NCBI RefSeq assembly: GCF_026213295.1
Contig: NC_079415.1
Location: 32,133,279 to 32,197,278 of the forward strand
DNA length: 64,000 nucleotides
Reading direction: 5' to 3'
Origin: Gadus chalcogrammus
Taxonomy: Eukaryota; Chordata; Actinopteri; Gadiformes; Gadidae
The first letter of the stretch is position 1. Each line of letters begins with the position of its first letter. Position numbers and translations under genes: made by a program. Shown here piece after piece: positions 25,231-36,904 of the stretch. The notes under the pieces are model-generated. The model was not told the DNA's origin, ran no database searches, and saw only the letters and a list, made by a program, of their open reading frames with translations.

Positions 25231-26409
25231 GTCAGGGAAGGTCCTCTGCTGGGTTTTTTAACGAGTGTGATAAGAGTAATGCGGCGTCGCGCGGAGACTA
25301 CTTTAAAATGGAGGGCTCTGAAACACGGGATAAAACCGTTAACGAGGACCGGGATTAGGACTGTTGTTGTGGCGATGTATACGCTACGCACATCGTCAAA
25401 CGCTGTGCGCACTATTTACCTCTGGCCAGGACTAGCCATTTGTTTCATTTTCAAAAGTGACCCCGCAATAAATAGAGATACATGAGTTGAAACAGAGCTG
25501 GTTACCGTGGTCACCGTGGTTATGCGTGCGCGCGACGCGCTAAGCTAACGTAAGAAATACGCACAGCCCCTTTAAGGCCAAACTATTCGAAATCAACAAA
25601 TTACGACACGACTAATAATCGACTAATTAATAAAAAATAAGATGAGAACAGTTTGGTTCGATGTTTTCTGGTAATGACACTGCAGTAGAATTTATATGAA
25701 TGAGTAATTACCGACAAAACAAGAGAGTGCAGACGACCAACTGAATTAGCGTCGGAGCTCCGCGGCGCCACGGTAGCTCGCCTGACCTTTCCCTCCGACT
25801 CAAGCTGGGTGCGCTGATTCTTACCCATTAACTTCGTAATGGTTTCTCTAAAAATAGAAACCATGACTCTTCCTGCTCCTTCCTCCCCCCCCATGCCCGA
25901 AAAAACAAACCATTAACAAACACAAATAAAATGGCTGCAACTACCACGAGGAAGTCTACAGTGTGTAGAGTTTGTGGCGCAAAAAAACGTCTGAGACGAA
26001 AGTTGTGTTTTGATGCCGTGAATGTTACTAAGCATTTGTGTACTTTGAGGCACTTTACCCAAAACCACTGCGAAGTCAGATACAAATCGCCTAGTATTTA
26101 AATCCAACCTATGATTATCTAGATAAATTATTTTACATTATTATTCATTAATACAATCATTGATTGTACATTCCACATGCATATGGGCAAAGAACATGCT
26201 GTATATAACAGCATGTGCTTAATGCGTAATAACGTCATTAAACAGCCTTACCCACACCCACACTAGTAGGTTAAGATTAGTGACGCAGTTGCATAACGTT
26301 TAGACATTAAGTCCGTACTGTTACATTGATTATCACCTCTGCTTCCAGCACGTTACGAACAGCAATCGTTTCGTCTCTTTGACGGTATCAATTATCACAA
26401 AGTACTTAT
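25231..26409. other. Low-copy AT-rich sequence with one small hairpin
   Basis: A 9-bp perfect stem (ACATGCTGT, loop ATATA) is at 26194-26216. The segment 25500-25560 holds GGTTACCGTGGTCACCGTGG. A 56-codon frame is listed separately. Confidence 0.4.
25931..26101 (+). CDS. 56-codon open frame with CxxC motif, doubtful
   Basis: An ATG at 25931 in the context ATAAAATGG opens a 56-codon frame ending in TAA. The product is basic and has Cys12-x2-Cys15 in the sequence VCRVCGAKK, then Cys26, Cys37, and His46-Cys47. This resembles the first half of a small zinc-binding domain, as found in some transposon-encoded and zinc-finger proteins. The pairing of ligands is not the canonical C2H2 or BED spacing. 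It has no splice sites or neighbours that support it. The opposite strand carries an 85-codon frame over the same span. It could be a decayed transposase exon, a real first exon, or chance. Confidence 0.15.
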   Translation: MAATTTRKSTVCRVCGAKKRLRRKLCFDAVNVTKHLCTLRHFTQNHCEVRYKSPSI

Positions 26410-26455
26410 AGATAGATAGATGAATACTTTATTGATCCCCAGGGGAAATTCAATT
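26410..26455 (-). mobile_element. LINE 3' end remnant
   Basis: ATAGATAGATGAATACTTTA then TTGATCCCCAGGGGAAATTC is the reverse complement of the common fish LINE end (GAATTTCCCC..GGGATCAATAAAG plus TATC tail). Only the tail is left. Confidence 0.7.
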
Positions 26456-26525
26456 ATGACCGTTGATACGACACTGTACAAGAGTCAATTCTAATCTAAA
26501 GCTGAACTCCCAGAGGAAGGGGGCA

Positions 26526-26545
26526 GGGGGGGGGGGGGGGGGGGG
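26526..26545. repeat. Poly-G tract, 20 bp
   Basis: Unbroken G run read directly; a second short run (9 G) lies at about 26628. Confidence 0.97.
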
Positions 26546-26770
26546 TGTCGAGCGTCTCACCAGGAGCCCCTTGCTGAGCCAAGGTGAAGCCCCCGCTATT
26601 TAAAGGCATCCGGGAGAGCCCTTCTTTGGGGGGGGGGAGGGGTTGAAAGTGAGCATCAAACAGAAAGGACCCCCTCATCTCGCCCACCCCGGGGTGAGGC
26701 TTTCATACGCTCGCTTATGTACTGCTTACCTCCCGGGCGCTTGGGGGCGTGGGGACTATGACGTTTTGCT
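26546..26770. other. GC-rich low-copy spacer, no gene seen
   Basis: It lies between poly-G and a CT tract; no frame is credible. Confidence 0.4.
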
Positions 26771-27215
<445 letters not shown>

Positions 27216-27603
27216 CCCCTATGAACACGCTCGCATGCTCAATCATACAGACCCACTCACTCACACAAACACACACACACAATCCCTCACTCACTCGAAC
27301 ACCAAGACTCACTCAATCACACTGCCACTCACTCCATCACTCACACAGGTACACACCAAGCCACCCATATGCACACACAAACACACCGATTTTTACGGCC
27401 ACGTTCACACACACTCACACAAAGACACACGCAAACTCTTACAGCAACATTCACATACACTCACACAAAGACACACACGCACACACACTGCTGAGTGACA
27501 GTGCTTGCAAACACGTGTGTGGTTCTTTGTGTGTGCGCGTGCGAGTGTGTGTATGTATAGATGTATGTGTATATATATATATGTGTGTATATATATATAT
27601 AAT
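27216..27603. repeat. CA-rich cryptic repeat passing into GT and TA
   Basis: CTCACTCA and CACACA words to about 27490, then GTGTGT, then (TA)n at 27571-27602. A phrase near TTCACACACACTCACACAAAG recurs with about a 45-bp period (27404 and 27449). Confidence 0.9.
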
Positions 27604-27649
27604 TGCTTTTTATTAAAGTGTTCTCAAGGTTAAGTCAGGTTAAACCAAT

Positions 27650-28500
27650 ATCATCCCACTGCAGACACAAATGGGCGTTCTCTTGTGGTGGGGGTTCCCG
27701 TTTACGCAGACTGGAACGCCCCCTTCTTCTTCTTCATCGCCTTTCTTACTGAACTGTATTAAAATGTCAAAGTATACTACTCCGACTCCTTAATCCGTAA
27801 TCCGACTCCATAACTACAGAGACCCCTCGAGCATTCAAAGTTCTCCGTCGGGTTGTTGGATACGTAATGCAATTCGCCGCCCGATCTATCTTATATGTTG
27901 ACTACAAACCATGTAAATAGTGTTGCAAATAAACTTCCAAAGCTTTTCATATCTCATTTGGTGTTTTATTGGTCTTTAATGTGCAAAGTAAACAATGTAC
28001 AAAGTAAATAAGGTGCCAAGTTAAATCTGAGAAGTGATTCTGGAAATGATTTTGTTAGAGGACCAATCACAGCGCTTGCCGTCCCCGTTAAGTCGACGAA
28101 TAGCTAAAAAAAATATTGGATGCGCACGCAAGCTACAGAGAGGATCTCCGACAGGCTCTCCGTGTCTATATACAGCACTTTACGGCGGACTATATACCGG
28201 CCTATACTTTCACTGTCAACACCGGCCCCCTTTTTCGCACGGTTTCAAAATGAGATCTAGCAGTAAGTATGGGTAGCATAGAACTAACATTAGCCAAGGG
28301 AGGCCCCATGATTGCGAAATCTAATGACAGAGGTAAAATTGCCATGAAGGAAGGAAAGCATAGTATGCTTTGTGACTATGCTTTGCAGTATGCTTTGCGA
28401 AACCCAGTATGCCTTTTCGAAACACCTCGTGATTGGTTGATGAAACCAGGAACGCCTAATGGGCGTTCTTGTGTCATGACGGAAACGTCCAAGCCTGAAT
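27650..28500 (+). mobile_element. Transposon-like segment with promoter-like core
   Basis: The segment 28050-28270 has phrase order (CCAATCACAGCGCTTGCCGT, GATGCGCACGCAAGCTACAG, GACAGGCTCTCCGTGTCTAT, GGACTATATACCGGCC) that I associate with the 5' part of a repeated fish DNA element. It contains two TATA-like words (CTATATAC near 28168 and 28190). An ATG in CAAAATGAGATCTAGCAGT (28249) is followed at once by a donor-like AGTAAGTATG. The end contains an imperfect palindrome GAACGCCTAATGGGCGTTC (28451-28469), and a TGGGCGTTCT word occurs also at 27673. Limits are uncertain and no transposase frame is visible. Confidence 0.4.
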
Positions 28501-28723
28501 ATGGACCCTTCTTTAAACGGATGCTAGCCCCCCCCACCCTCCCTTCCATCCCTCCCACCTCCCCCCCACCCTCCCGACACTCCCTTCCGTCCCCTCCCCC
28601 TCTCCCCGGGGGGCTTATTTGAAGCACAGAGACCACCTGCCGAAGCCCCTGGGCCTGTAATTACTGTCACCGTGGCGACCGTCACCAAGCCACACAGGCG
28701 GGGGCGATAGAAAGTAAGAGGCT
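28501..28723. other. C-rich spacer
   Basis: CCCTCCC and CCCACC words dominate 28529-28612; a balanced part follows. No gene seen. Confidence 0.4.
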
Positions 28724-29102
28724 GGGGGGGGGGGGGGGGTAAAGACCCATAGCAGCTCAATAGAGGAGCAGGAGGAGGAAGAGAAGGAGGAGGGGGAGGA
28801 GGATGAAGAGGATGAAGAAAGGAAGAGAGGGAGGAGGAGAAAGAGGGAGAGAGGAGGAGGATGATGAGGAGGAGGAAGATGAGGAGGAGGAAGATGAGAA
28901 AGAGGAGGAAAAGCGGGGAGGAGGAGGAGGAAGGGAGGGAAGGAGGAGGAAGAAGATGAGAAAGAGGAGGAAGAGAGAGGAGGAGGAGGAGGAGGAGGAA
29001 GACGATGACGAGAGGAGGAGGAAGATGAGAAAGAGAAGGAGGAGGATGGAGAGAGGAGGTTGGAGTAGGAACAGGAGGAACAGGAGGAGGAAGAAAAAAG
29101 GG
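28724..29102. repeat. Poly-G (16 bp) followed by a GA/GGA/GAT-rich tract of about 330 bp
   Basis: G run at 28724-28739. From about 28770 the + strand is nearly all G, A and GAT triplets (GAGGAGGAA, GATGAGAAAGAGG). The phrase AAGATGAGAAAGAGGAGGAA recurs about every 65-75 bp. The open frames in both senses (poly-Glu or poly-Ser/Pro) are artefacts. Confidence 0.95.
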
Positions 29103-29316
29103 GTAGTGATTGTTTCAAATCACCCGTGGAGTTCTTGGAAAATGAAAAAAAAACGAAATTAAATGACAATACACAGAAGAAGAAAAAAAAAAGGGAAACG
29201 CATTTACGCTGTCGTTAAAGTTTCCCTTAATTAGCGGCTTGGCCTCATCAAAGGGGGCTGACGTATTAGGCAGAAGTTACTTTTCCGTGGAGGGGGATGT
29301 AGGGGGATGGGGTAGT
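29103..29316. other. Low-copy spacer with ATTA-type words
   Basis: CTTAATTAGCGGCTTGGCC at about 29227 is non-repetitive and regulatory-looking; an A run lies at 29184-29193. Confidence 0.3.
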
Positions 29317-29338
29317 GGGGGGGGGGGGGGGGGGGGGG
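29317..29338. repeat. Poly-G tract, 22 bp
   Basis: Unbroken G run read directly, followed by GTGGTGGTAG. Confidence 0.97.
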
Positions 29339-30178
29339 TGGTGGTGGTAGTGGTGGAGTGTGTAGCTGCTTTGAAACACCCTGCAGTCTTTCATGTTTTT
29401 TTTTCAGGAAAGGCCCCGTGTCAAGTCATAATTGCGTTGATCTTAGCCCGATTGTGGCTCTCGTCGGGATGATTTTCTCGCGGCCGCCTGCGTCACGGCT
29501 GTGCTTTGTAATCGCACCGCCGGTCGGATGTATTTAAGTTTCACGTTAACGTTCTTTAACGGTCACTTGACCGCCGTGCCCGACCTCCTTTCTCTCCGTA
29601 CGACGGCTTGTGGGTGAGCCTTACAGCATAATTATAAGCCACTGGTTTTCATGACCGCTTTCCCACGAGGACTCAGGACTCACAGCCAGGACAAGCAGCC
29701 CCTTGAAGGAAGGCGCTGAAAAGGGAACCCACCATCCATCCATCCGTTCTTCCGCTAACGATTCTAGCGGAAGTACACAGCTTAGCGGCATTCACTGCAA
29801 CATTGGTTTATTTGAGACCCTGAGAGTGAAAGGCGAAACAATGGGCCGTAGAAGACTGGGAAAGGATTAGCCGACCTGAACACTGTGTCTTATAAGTCTC
29901 GAGTTCTCGGCGCTGCCGCTGCTACATGTTGACACTGTTGATCATCACATCCTCTCTAAACAGATTTAGAATCGGGGTCAGATTCCATCAGCACTTTGGG
30001 CTCTGAGCAGGCTCAGATCCTGATCTGACTGGCTGCTTATTTCAGGCAGTTTTCTATGTCGCCGTCGGTAACGAAATACTTCAATGCTTCCGAGGAGACA
30101 CCCCTCCGTACCGTGCGGGGGTCCCTTAGGGCTCTATAGGAGGTCCCTTTTAGCTCATACTACACGATACCGCTCAGC
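29339..30178. promoter_or_regulatory. Low-copy sequence; candidate regulatory part 29395-29530
   Basis: The part 29395-29530 is balanced and non-repetitive (words CAAGTCATAATTGCG, GTAATCGCACCGCC). The remainder is unique with no coding frame. The role is inference. Confidence 0.25.
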
Positions 30179-30208
30179 AGTATCATCTTATGTTGATAAG
30201 ATGATACT
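30179..30208. repeat. Perfect 13-bp hairpin, loop GTTG
   Basis: The arm AGTATCATCTTAT pairs exactly with ATAAGATGATACT across a 4-base loop. It sits immediately before a TATC/ATAG repeat. Confidence 0.85.
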
Positions 30209-30345
30209 CATCAATAGATATCTATCTATAGATATCTATCCATCTATATCTCTTTCTCTTTCTCTCTATATCTATCTATATATCTACATAGCTACATATC
30301 TATCTACAACTATAAAAGTATCTATATATATATATATATATATAT
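30209..30345. repeat. (TATC)n/(TA)n compound repeat
   Basis: ATCTATC, ATAGATATC and (TA)n at 30323-30344; mutually complementary words form many small palindromes. Confidence 0.9.
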
Positions 30346-31648
30346 CTCCAGTAATCAGTTTTATAACGTAGCTTTTTCAAAATTTCTGTTTTTATTGATT
30401 TTTAAAGATGAAGGGATGAAGATAATGAATGAACTACAGTTTCATGATTCCCCCTAGATGATTTCAGCTTTGTCTTGCTATTGAAATGCATACACGACAC
30501 ATGTGTAGCTATCAAATAAGGCATTTAAATTCCCATTGCCGCTGCTAAATTAGGATAAAGACAAGATTATCATTTGGGAGGAAGAAAAGTCCAGAGATAA
30601 TAAATCTGCAGAAGCTCCACAATAACTTGTAATTAACACCAAACAACTGTTTAGGCCCATAGCCGTTATTCCCGATTCCCTGACTCTTTCATTGCTATCT
30701 TTCTGACTCGTACAGAAAGAATTATGGCGGCCGGCCTACGATAATGACCTCCTGGCGTTTCAACCGACGAAATAAAGCCTTTGTTCAAGAAGCCGCTGGG
30801 GAAGAAGGTTCACTCGCTTGATTCAACTCAAAAGTCATTAGATTGCTGATAGCAATAGACCGCAGTCTATTCATCTCAGTGATTTGCCCTAGATTTACAC
30901 GGCAATCAGGTTACTTAGATCCTAATGCCTGGTAACTCTTCCAGAAGCTATAAGCAGAAAGGCAACAGCATCAGGGCATCTTTGGTGTAATTTTTTCCCA
31001 TCACGATTTTTTCCCATCTTTGTGTCTCACTGTTTAGTTCCCTTGGTTGTCTTCTTTCAAACTCTTTTATATTTATCTTACTACTATCTAATAGCAGGCC
31101 TGTCGCACAAGTTACTCAAGTTGGTCAGTGCACATGTGCCAAGCAGCCTGCAGCTCACACACACACACACAGCACATGCAAATCCACACATACGCCACAC
31201 GCACGCACTTAATCACCACGTACACACAAAAGCGCACAAACACACAAAGGCTTGTTGACGCAGATGTTTGAAGAGAAAGGCAGCGCACATGACATTGAGT
31301 GGCCCCCTAAATGATATTCAGCCTGTTGCCTTTTGTTTGCTGAAAGGTTAAATATTGAAATGTTGGCACTGCTTTTAAGAGATATTTGTGGTGAACGCTA
31401 AAAGATAGGTCTTATCATAACCCTTAAAGTACACATCATACAATAAATTACAATCGATGAGTTCACAGCTGCATGTGTTAGAAAATGTTATTTTTATTGT
31501 TATTACTGACAACAGTCAGCTGAACATTATAGGGTCCTGTCCTTCCACTCCCTGTTTTCTCAGTTAAACACAAAAATAAACTACATTTGTCCAACTGTTA
31601 GATATTTGTGAAATGAAGCAAACAAAATACACTCTCTTTCTCCGGTAA
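30346..31648. other. AT-rich low-copy sequence; possible regulatory part 30700-30880
   Basis: 30700-30880 is non-repetitive with ACGATAATGACC, AAAGTCATTAGATTGC and similar words. A short CA-rich stretch lies at 31158-31250. No gene seen. Confidence 0.35.
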
Positions 31649-32872
31649 TGCATTCGTTCGCAACGCCTTTCTTCTTCGTCGTTTTCTTCTATTTGTCTCA
31701 AACTCATGCTCCAATCTTTCATCGATCGATGCTTCGGATATTGTGGATGCTACGGAATATACGATGCATCATTTTAGCAACATTTAAGATGATCGCGATG
31801 AGTTCTGCCCGATCTGCCTCCATTTTGTTGATGGTCAAATCAAAACAAACTACAGTGACAGTGGCCACACTTATCCCGCCTCTTGCGAACTTAAACCCTA
31901 CGTCATATCCAGCCCCTTGCAAGCCCACTCCCCTAAACCCCCCTTGGATTCTCCTGATGCCTAATTGACATCAATGTTGGCATATAAGGAAAATTGTGAA
32001 TCATCCTTAGGGTAGAATCTCCTGATATACAAATGCGGCAAAAATGTGTGAAAACGGTTTAGTAGAAAATAATTATGCTTGCTTCATAACGTAAGGAGGA
32101 AATGATTACCCTTGCTTCATTACGTAATAGGTGAACAAAAATGTTATGGGTTGTAACATTATAGTCAAAATATTCTTATATTATGTGCTTAGAAATGTAT
32201 GACATTATCGACTGGGGTTTCCACATTATTGCTATAGGTTTAATTACAACTAGAGGTAGAGCGTGCGCAACGCATGTGCGGAAACTCTAGTAATAATAAT
32301 GTTGTGCTTTCCAACTCATTAGTTTTTTCACTCAATCATTTATTGGCTTATTTGATTGTATTTACATTCATTGTGTACGTAAATCGTTATCTTCTCTCGT
32401 CATTAATAAGTTATCTGCATATGTGCTTGCGGTTTTGGGGATTGCGTCCAAACTAATGTTTGTGTCTACTTGTGTAGTCATTGATTGATGGATAAAAATA
32501 GACCGGAAGGGTTCAAGCTCAATAGGCGTTTGGAGGTCGCATAATAGCAAGTATAATACAGGATGGAGAGCCTGAGGACCCTCATGGGTGAGTAAAAAGG
32601 ACACTCAAGCCTGGCATCGCAAACTCTGGCGGTCATTCTTCAAACAAAGCCTATTCTAAGTGGTCTTCAAACTTATTTCCGGCTACTAGTTTTAAGACAG
32701 GTATTGCACGAGAAACTTTATCAAATGATGAGCAAAAATAGTATAGTTATAATTGCGAGGTAATGTTCAGTTAGGAATATGCATAATCCAATTTGCTGCC
32801 CGGTAAAATTGAGTTTGTTTCGATTAGTATACATTTCAAATTGATAGTCAAGCTTTTGCAATCATTCAAACA
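31649..32872. other. AT-rich low-copy sequence, no gene seen
   Basis: A near-direct repeat of TTGCTTCATAACGTAAGGAG and TTGCTTCATTACGTAATAGG occurs 40 bp apart (about 32069 and 32112). No frame with domain character. Confidence 0.4.
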
Positions 32873-33652
<780 letters not shown>

Positions 33653-33950
33653 TAAATTATAATATTCTCATCGTCATCCGCTTATCCGGGGTCGGGTCGC
33701 GGGGGGAGCAGCTCAAGCAGGGGGCCCCAGACTTCCCTTTCCCGGGCCACATTGACCAGCTCTGACGGGGGGATCCCGAGGCGTTCCCAGGCCAGTGTTG
33801 AGATATAATCTCTCCACCTAGTCCTGGGTCTTCCCCGAGGTCTCCTCCCCACTGGACGTGCCTGAAACACCTCCCAAGGAAGGCGCCCAGTGGGCATCCT
33901 TACCAGATGCCCGACATTATATGTAATGTAATATTATAAATTATAATATT
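33653..33950 (-). mobile_element. 5'-truncated LINE with 14-bp target duplication
   Basis: The minus strand encodes about 70 residues typical of the C-terminus of a fish non-LTR retrotransposon ORF2. It has the basic motif GRRPRGRPRTRWRD, then LAWERLGIPPSEL and LLPPRPDPG. The stop is followed by CCGGATAAGCGGATGACGAT, a typical LINE 3' end. The repeat TAAATTATAATATT occurs on both sides (33653-33666 and 33937-33950), as expected of target-site duplication. About 20 bp between the truncated body and the right copy is unexplained filler. The element is a dead fragment of a 3-5 kb parent. Confidence 0.9.
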
Positions 33951-35984
33951 ACATCAGGTAATTACCAATAGTAAATAGGTAGGTAAATAAATATAAACTA
34001 GAGCTACAGAAATATTCCCAAACTTTTCGGAGGCCTTTATTATTTGACCGAGTCTGGGCAAAGCAAGAAAAACACAGACTTGTTGTTTTAACAATATGTA
34101 TGTTGACAATCAGCATAAGATGGTTTTGCATTAGACAGGTCTAAGGTGTAGATGAGATGATTGATGAAGTTATTTTGAAACGTAGCAGTAATTTGGGTCA
34201 TCAGTTATAGCGTTTAACTATAACGTTTGAAGGGTAGGGGGTTTGAACCCTATCTATACCCTACCTATGTGTGTTTGACGACAAGTACAGATTTCTAAAT
34301 ACAACCGACTCAGAACTAGCCAGTCCACGATTCATCCATATTCACCTTTAATTGGCCGACATATGAAGAACCCCGATGTAACTGGAGCTATTGCCACATT
34401 TCACTCCCTGCCTCATAGTCAACTTTGCCATGAATGCCCCTGATTTGAAGTGGCAATATTAAAAGATTTCCATACAGTGCTCTGAGTTTATAACTTAATA
34501 ACAGCCCGTACGATTCTGTACCACACAGTGGAGGAAGGTACACTCAGAAGGGTAATTATCCCAGCGTTCGCTCTCAAGGAAGAAAGTCGGACTCCTGTAA
34601 GGGTCCAAGGAACTCAAGTTATTTGAAATGAACGTGGAAGAAACGGGAACGAAAGAAAAGTGAAAAGTCATGCCTTGTACCATGAGTAATATCACCATTA
34701 GCGAAGCCCTTTAAGGCACTATTAGGTTCCCAGGCTACAAGCGTGGCGGTAGCGGGGGTGAAATGAACACACGCTGGTTACTTCCCCAGCAGAGGTATGC
34801 TTCTGCCCAGATCCTGCTGTGTGCATTACAGGCCTGCGAAGAAACATTGGTGGACTATCCTTCCAAAAAACGTCTCAAAACTAAGAGCCATTTAGAGATC
34901 GCTTTAAGATAGCATAGCCCTTTCGTTTAGAATATTTATTATTTGATAGGTTAACTTTTGCACTAATTTGCAGTGTACGTTTAGTCCATTCACAGTTGTT
35001 TTGCTTTTCTTAACTGTCGAATTGTCAAACTTTTTTTTTCTGTTCATTTTATATTTGTTCTCTTGGTTATAATATTTGTATTATTAAGATGGCTCAGGAG
35101 CATTATTTGGCGTTTGGCTTTTACTCATCGTCATTGGGTCCAGAACTTTCACTTAGCTCTGTCCTTCAGACAACCTTGGTCAATCGCACTTGCTTCAAGA
35201 AGAAACATCACAATCGTGTGTTTTCTCAGACAGCAGAATCTGGAAATCTAAATAACTATTTAAACTAAAAACCAGACATCGTTTTTTTCACGGGCTCTTC
35301 TATCTATTAGCAAACATTTTAGCGCCCGACAACAAACTCCTTCTAAAATCCAAACACATTGACTTTCTATCTGGTCTGTTTGCAAAGCTAGCGCCGTGGC
35401 CGGCTATTTGAAAGTTGTGTAAAAGCAGCGCGACCACTTTGAATCCAAGTCCAATAAAGACATTGTTGTTGTTTGAACCAGGGGGAAGAAAGAAAGTGAT
35501 GCAACTTTTGGATAATTTTTCCACATCATTCTTATTCGGTTCTCTTTGTACAGAAGTCTCATTGAGGGTGTGTGTTTTTTCTTTTCTTTCTTCTTCTCGT
35601 CTCTTCAAAGAGGGCGAAACATCTCTCGTCGGCACGTTAAATTAAAAAAGAACAGAAGAAAAAGGAGCTGATTCATGTTGCGAGGTCCTGCTTCGGAAGT
35701 GTCAGTTAACCATCAGCGGAAGCAGTTTTTTCCGACCGTTTTTTCGTAATTGGGGCACATTACATTGTTCAAAGTTTCCCTGCCAGGAACGCCGGATCAA
35801 GCGCCCTTTCTCCAGACTCGACTCCATCACGGGTTCAATGCGAGGTGGGGAATGTGACAGGAGACGTCCTTTGAATGCCTTCGACGAAGCAAACAGAAAA
35901 CAACAAACCCATTCTCCAGCAAGGATTTTTGAGAAAGCGACATTAATAAAACCTATTACTGGAGATATATCTTCATCTATGGAT
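33951..35984. other. Low-copy sequence, one SINE-like remnant near 34190-34270
   Basis: 34190-34270 has GTAGGGGGTTTGAACCCTAT, which contains a B-box-like word (GGTTTGAACCC), in the setting of a decayed tRNA-type SINE. 34700-34830 and 35680-35890 are balanced and non-repetitive. No frame has domain character. Confidence 0.4.
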
Positions 35985-36204
35985 ATAGTGATAGATAGAT
36001 AGACGTATAGCTATACATATGGATGTAGCTATGTAGATATATAGATATAAATCTATAGATATAGACTGATAGATAGAGGTGGAGAGATAGCTAGATAGAT
36101 ATAAAGAGAGATAGATATAGAGATATTGATTGATAGATATCTATAGATAGATAGATACATATAGATATCTGTAGCGAGATAGATAGATAGATAGATGGAT
36201 AAAG
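35985..36204. repeat. (GATA)n-rich degenerate repeat, about 220 bp
   Basis: GATAGATA, ATAGATAT and GATATAG words dominate; the purest block is at 36178-36196. Confidence 0.93.
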
Positions 36205-36206
36205 AT

Positions 36207-36514
36207 ATAAATATTAGAGCTGTCAGTTAAACGCGTTTTTAACGGCGTTAACGCAAACCAATTTTAACGGCGTATCGTCCTGTTTTGATCAGTATATGCC
36301 AATGTTGTTATCAATAAAAAATAATTTGCACAAGGCAAGCCGATGCACTTCACCATGTTGATAAGAGAATTAAAATGAGAAGAATTATGGGACAAAAAAA
36401 TCAAGGGATATTTAGCATAGAAAAATAATTTGCGATTAATCGTGAGTTAACTATGACATTAATGCGATTAATCACGATTAAATATTTTAATCGCTTGACA
36501 GCTCTAATAAATAT
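36207..36514 (+). mobile_element. hAT-like MITE, copy 1 (292 bp body 36215-36506)
   Basis: The inverted ends are TAGAGCTGTCA and its complement TGACAGCTCTA. It is flanked by the exact 8-bp duplication ATAAATAT (36207-36214 and 36507-36514). The 8-bp duplication and TAGAG-type end are hallmarks of the hAT superfamily. No transposase is present. Relative to the oppositely oriented copy 2 it lacks about 86 bp near its left end, but keeps about 22 bp (near GTGAGTTAACTA) that copy 2 has lost. Confidence 0.92.
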
Positions 36515-36904
36515 ATATAGATATAGACATATATCTATAGATATACATCGCCACATATCCGCCCTGCGGTGGTCAAGTCGCCGGTGCCAGGCAGAGACAC
36601 ATTTTAATACTCATCCGCCACACCGCCTTAATATATGCAAATAATTAATTAGCGCTCCCCTGCTTGATCCCGCTCTAACAAAATGATTTTGACATGGTGG
36701 CAGGACCCCAAACGAGTCCATTAATGCTCTTGACTCAACTTCCTCTCCCCGCAATACTGACACTTTTTAATCGACCCCTTTGTTCAGTGCACACGCCCAC
36801 ACAAACGCACGTGCACATACACACAGGGCTGCTCACACACTCACGAACGCAAAAATATATCCACACATGCACACTGATACACACAGTGACACACAATAAA
36901 ACAC
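36515..36904. promoter_or_regulatory. Candidate enhancer 36555-36775 with octamer and homeodomain sites, then CA-rich tract
   Basis: ATGCAAAT (36635-36642) overlaps TAATTAATTAG (36642-36652): a POU-type octamer directly abutting a tandem homeodomain core. The surrounding 220 bp is non-repetitive and balanced. From 36790 to 36904 it is CA-rich. The enhancer call is inference from motifs, not shown. Confidence 0.35.

Noticed and set aside
28615..29169. 184-codon Ser/Pro-rich frame and its Glu/Arg-rich counterpart on the + strand
   Set aside because: Both arise from the GGA/GAA tract.
32254..32300. Possible MITE end (CTAGAGGTAGAGCGTGCGC and CTCTAG)
   Set aside because: Only one short inverted word, no matching partner copy and no duplication.
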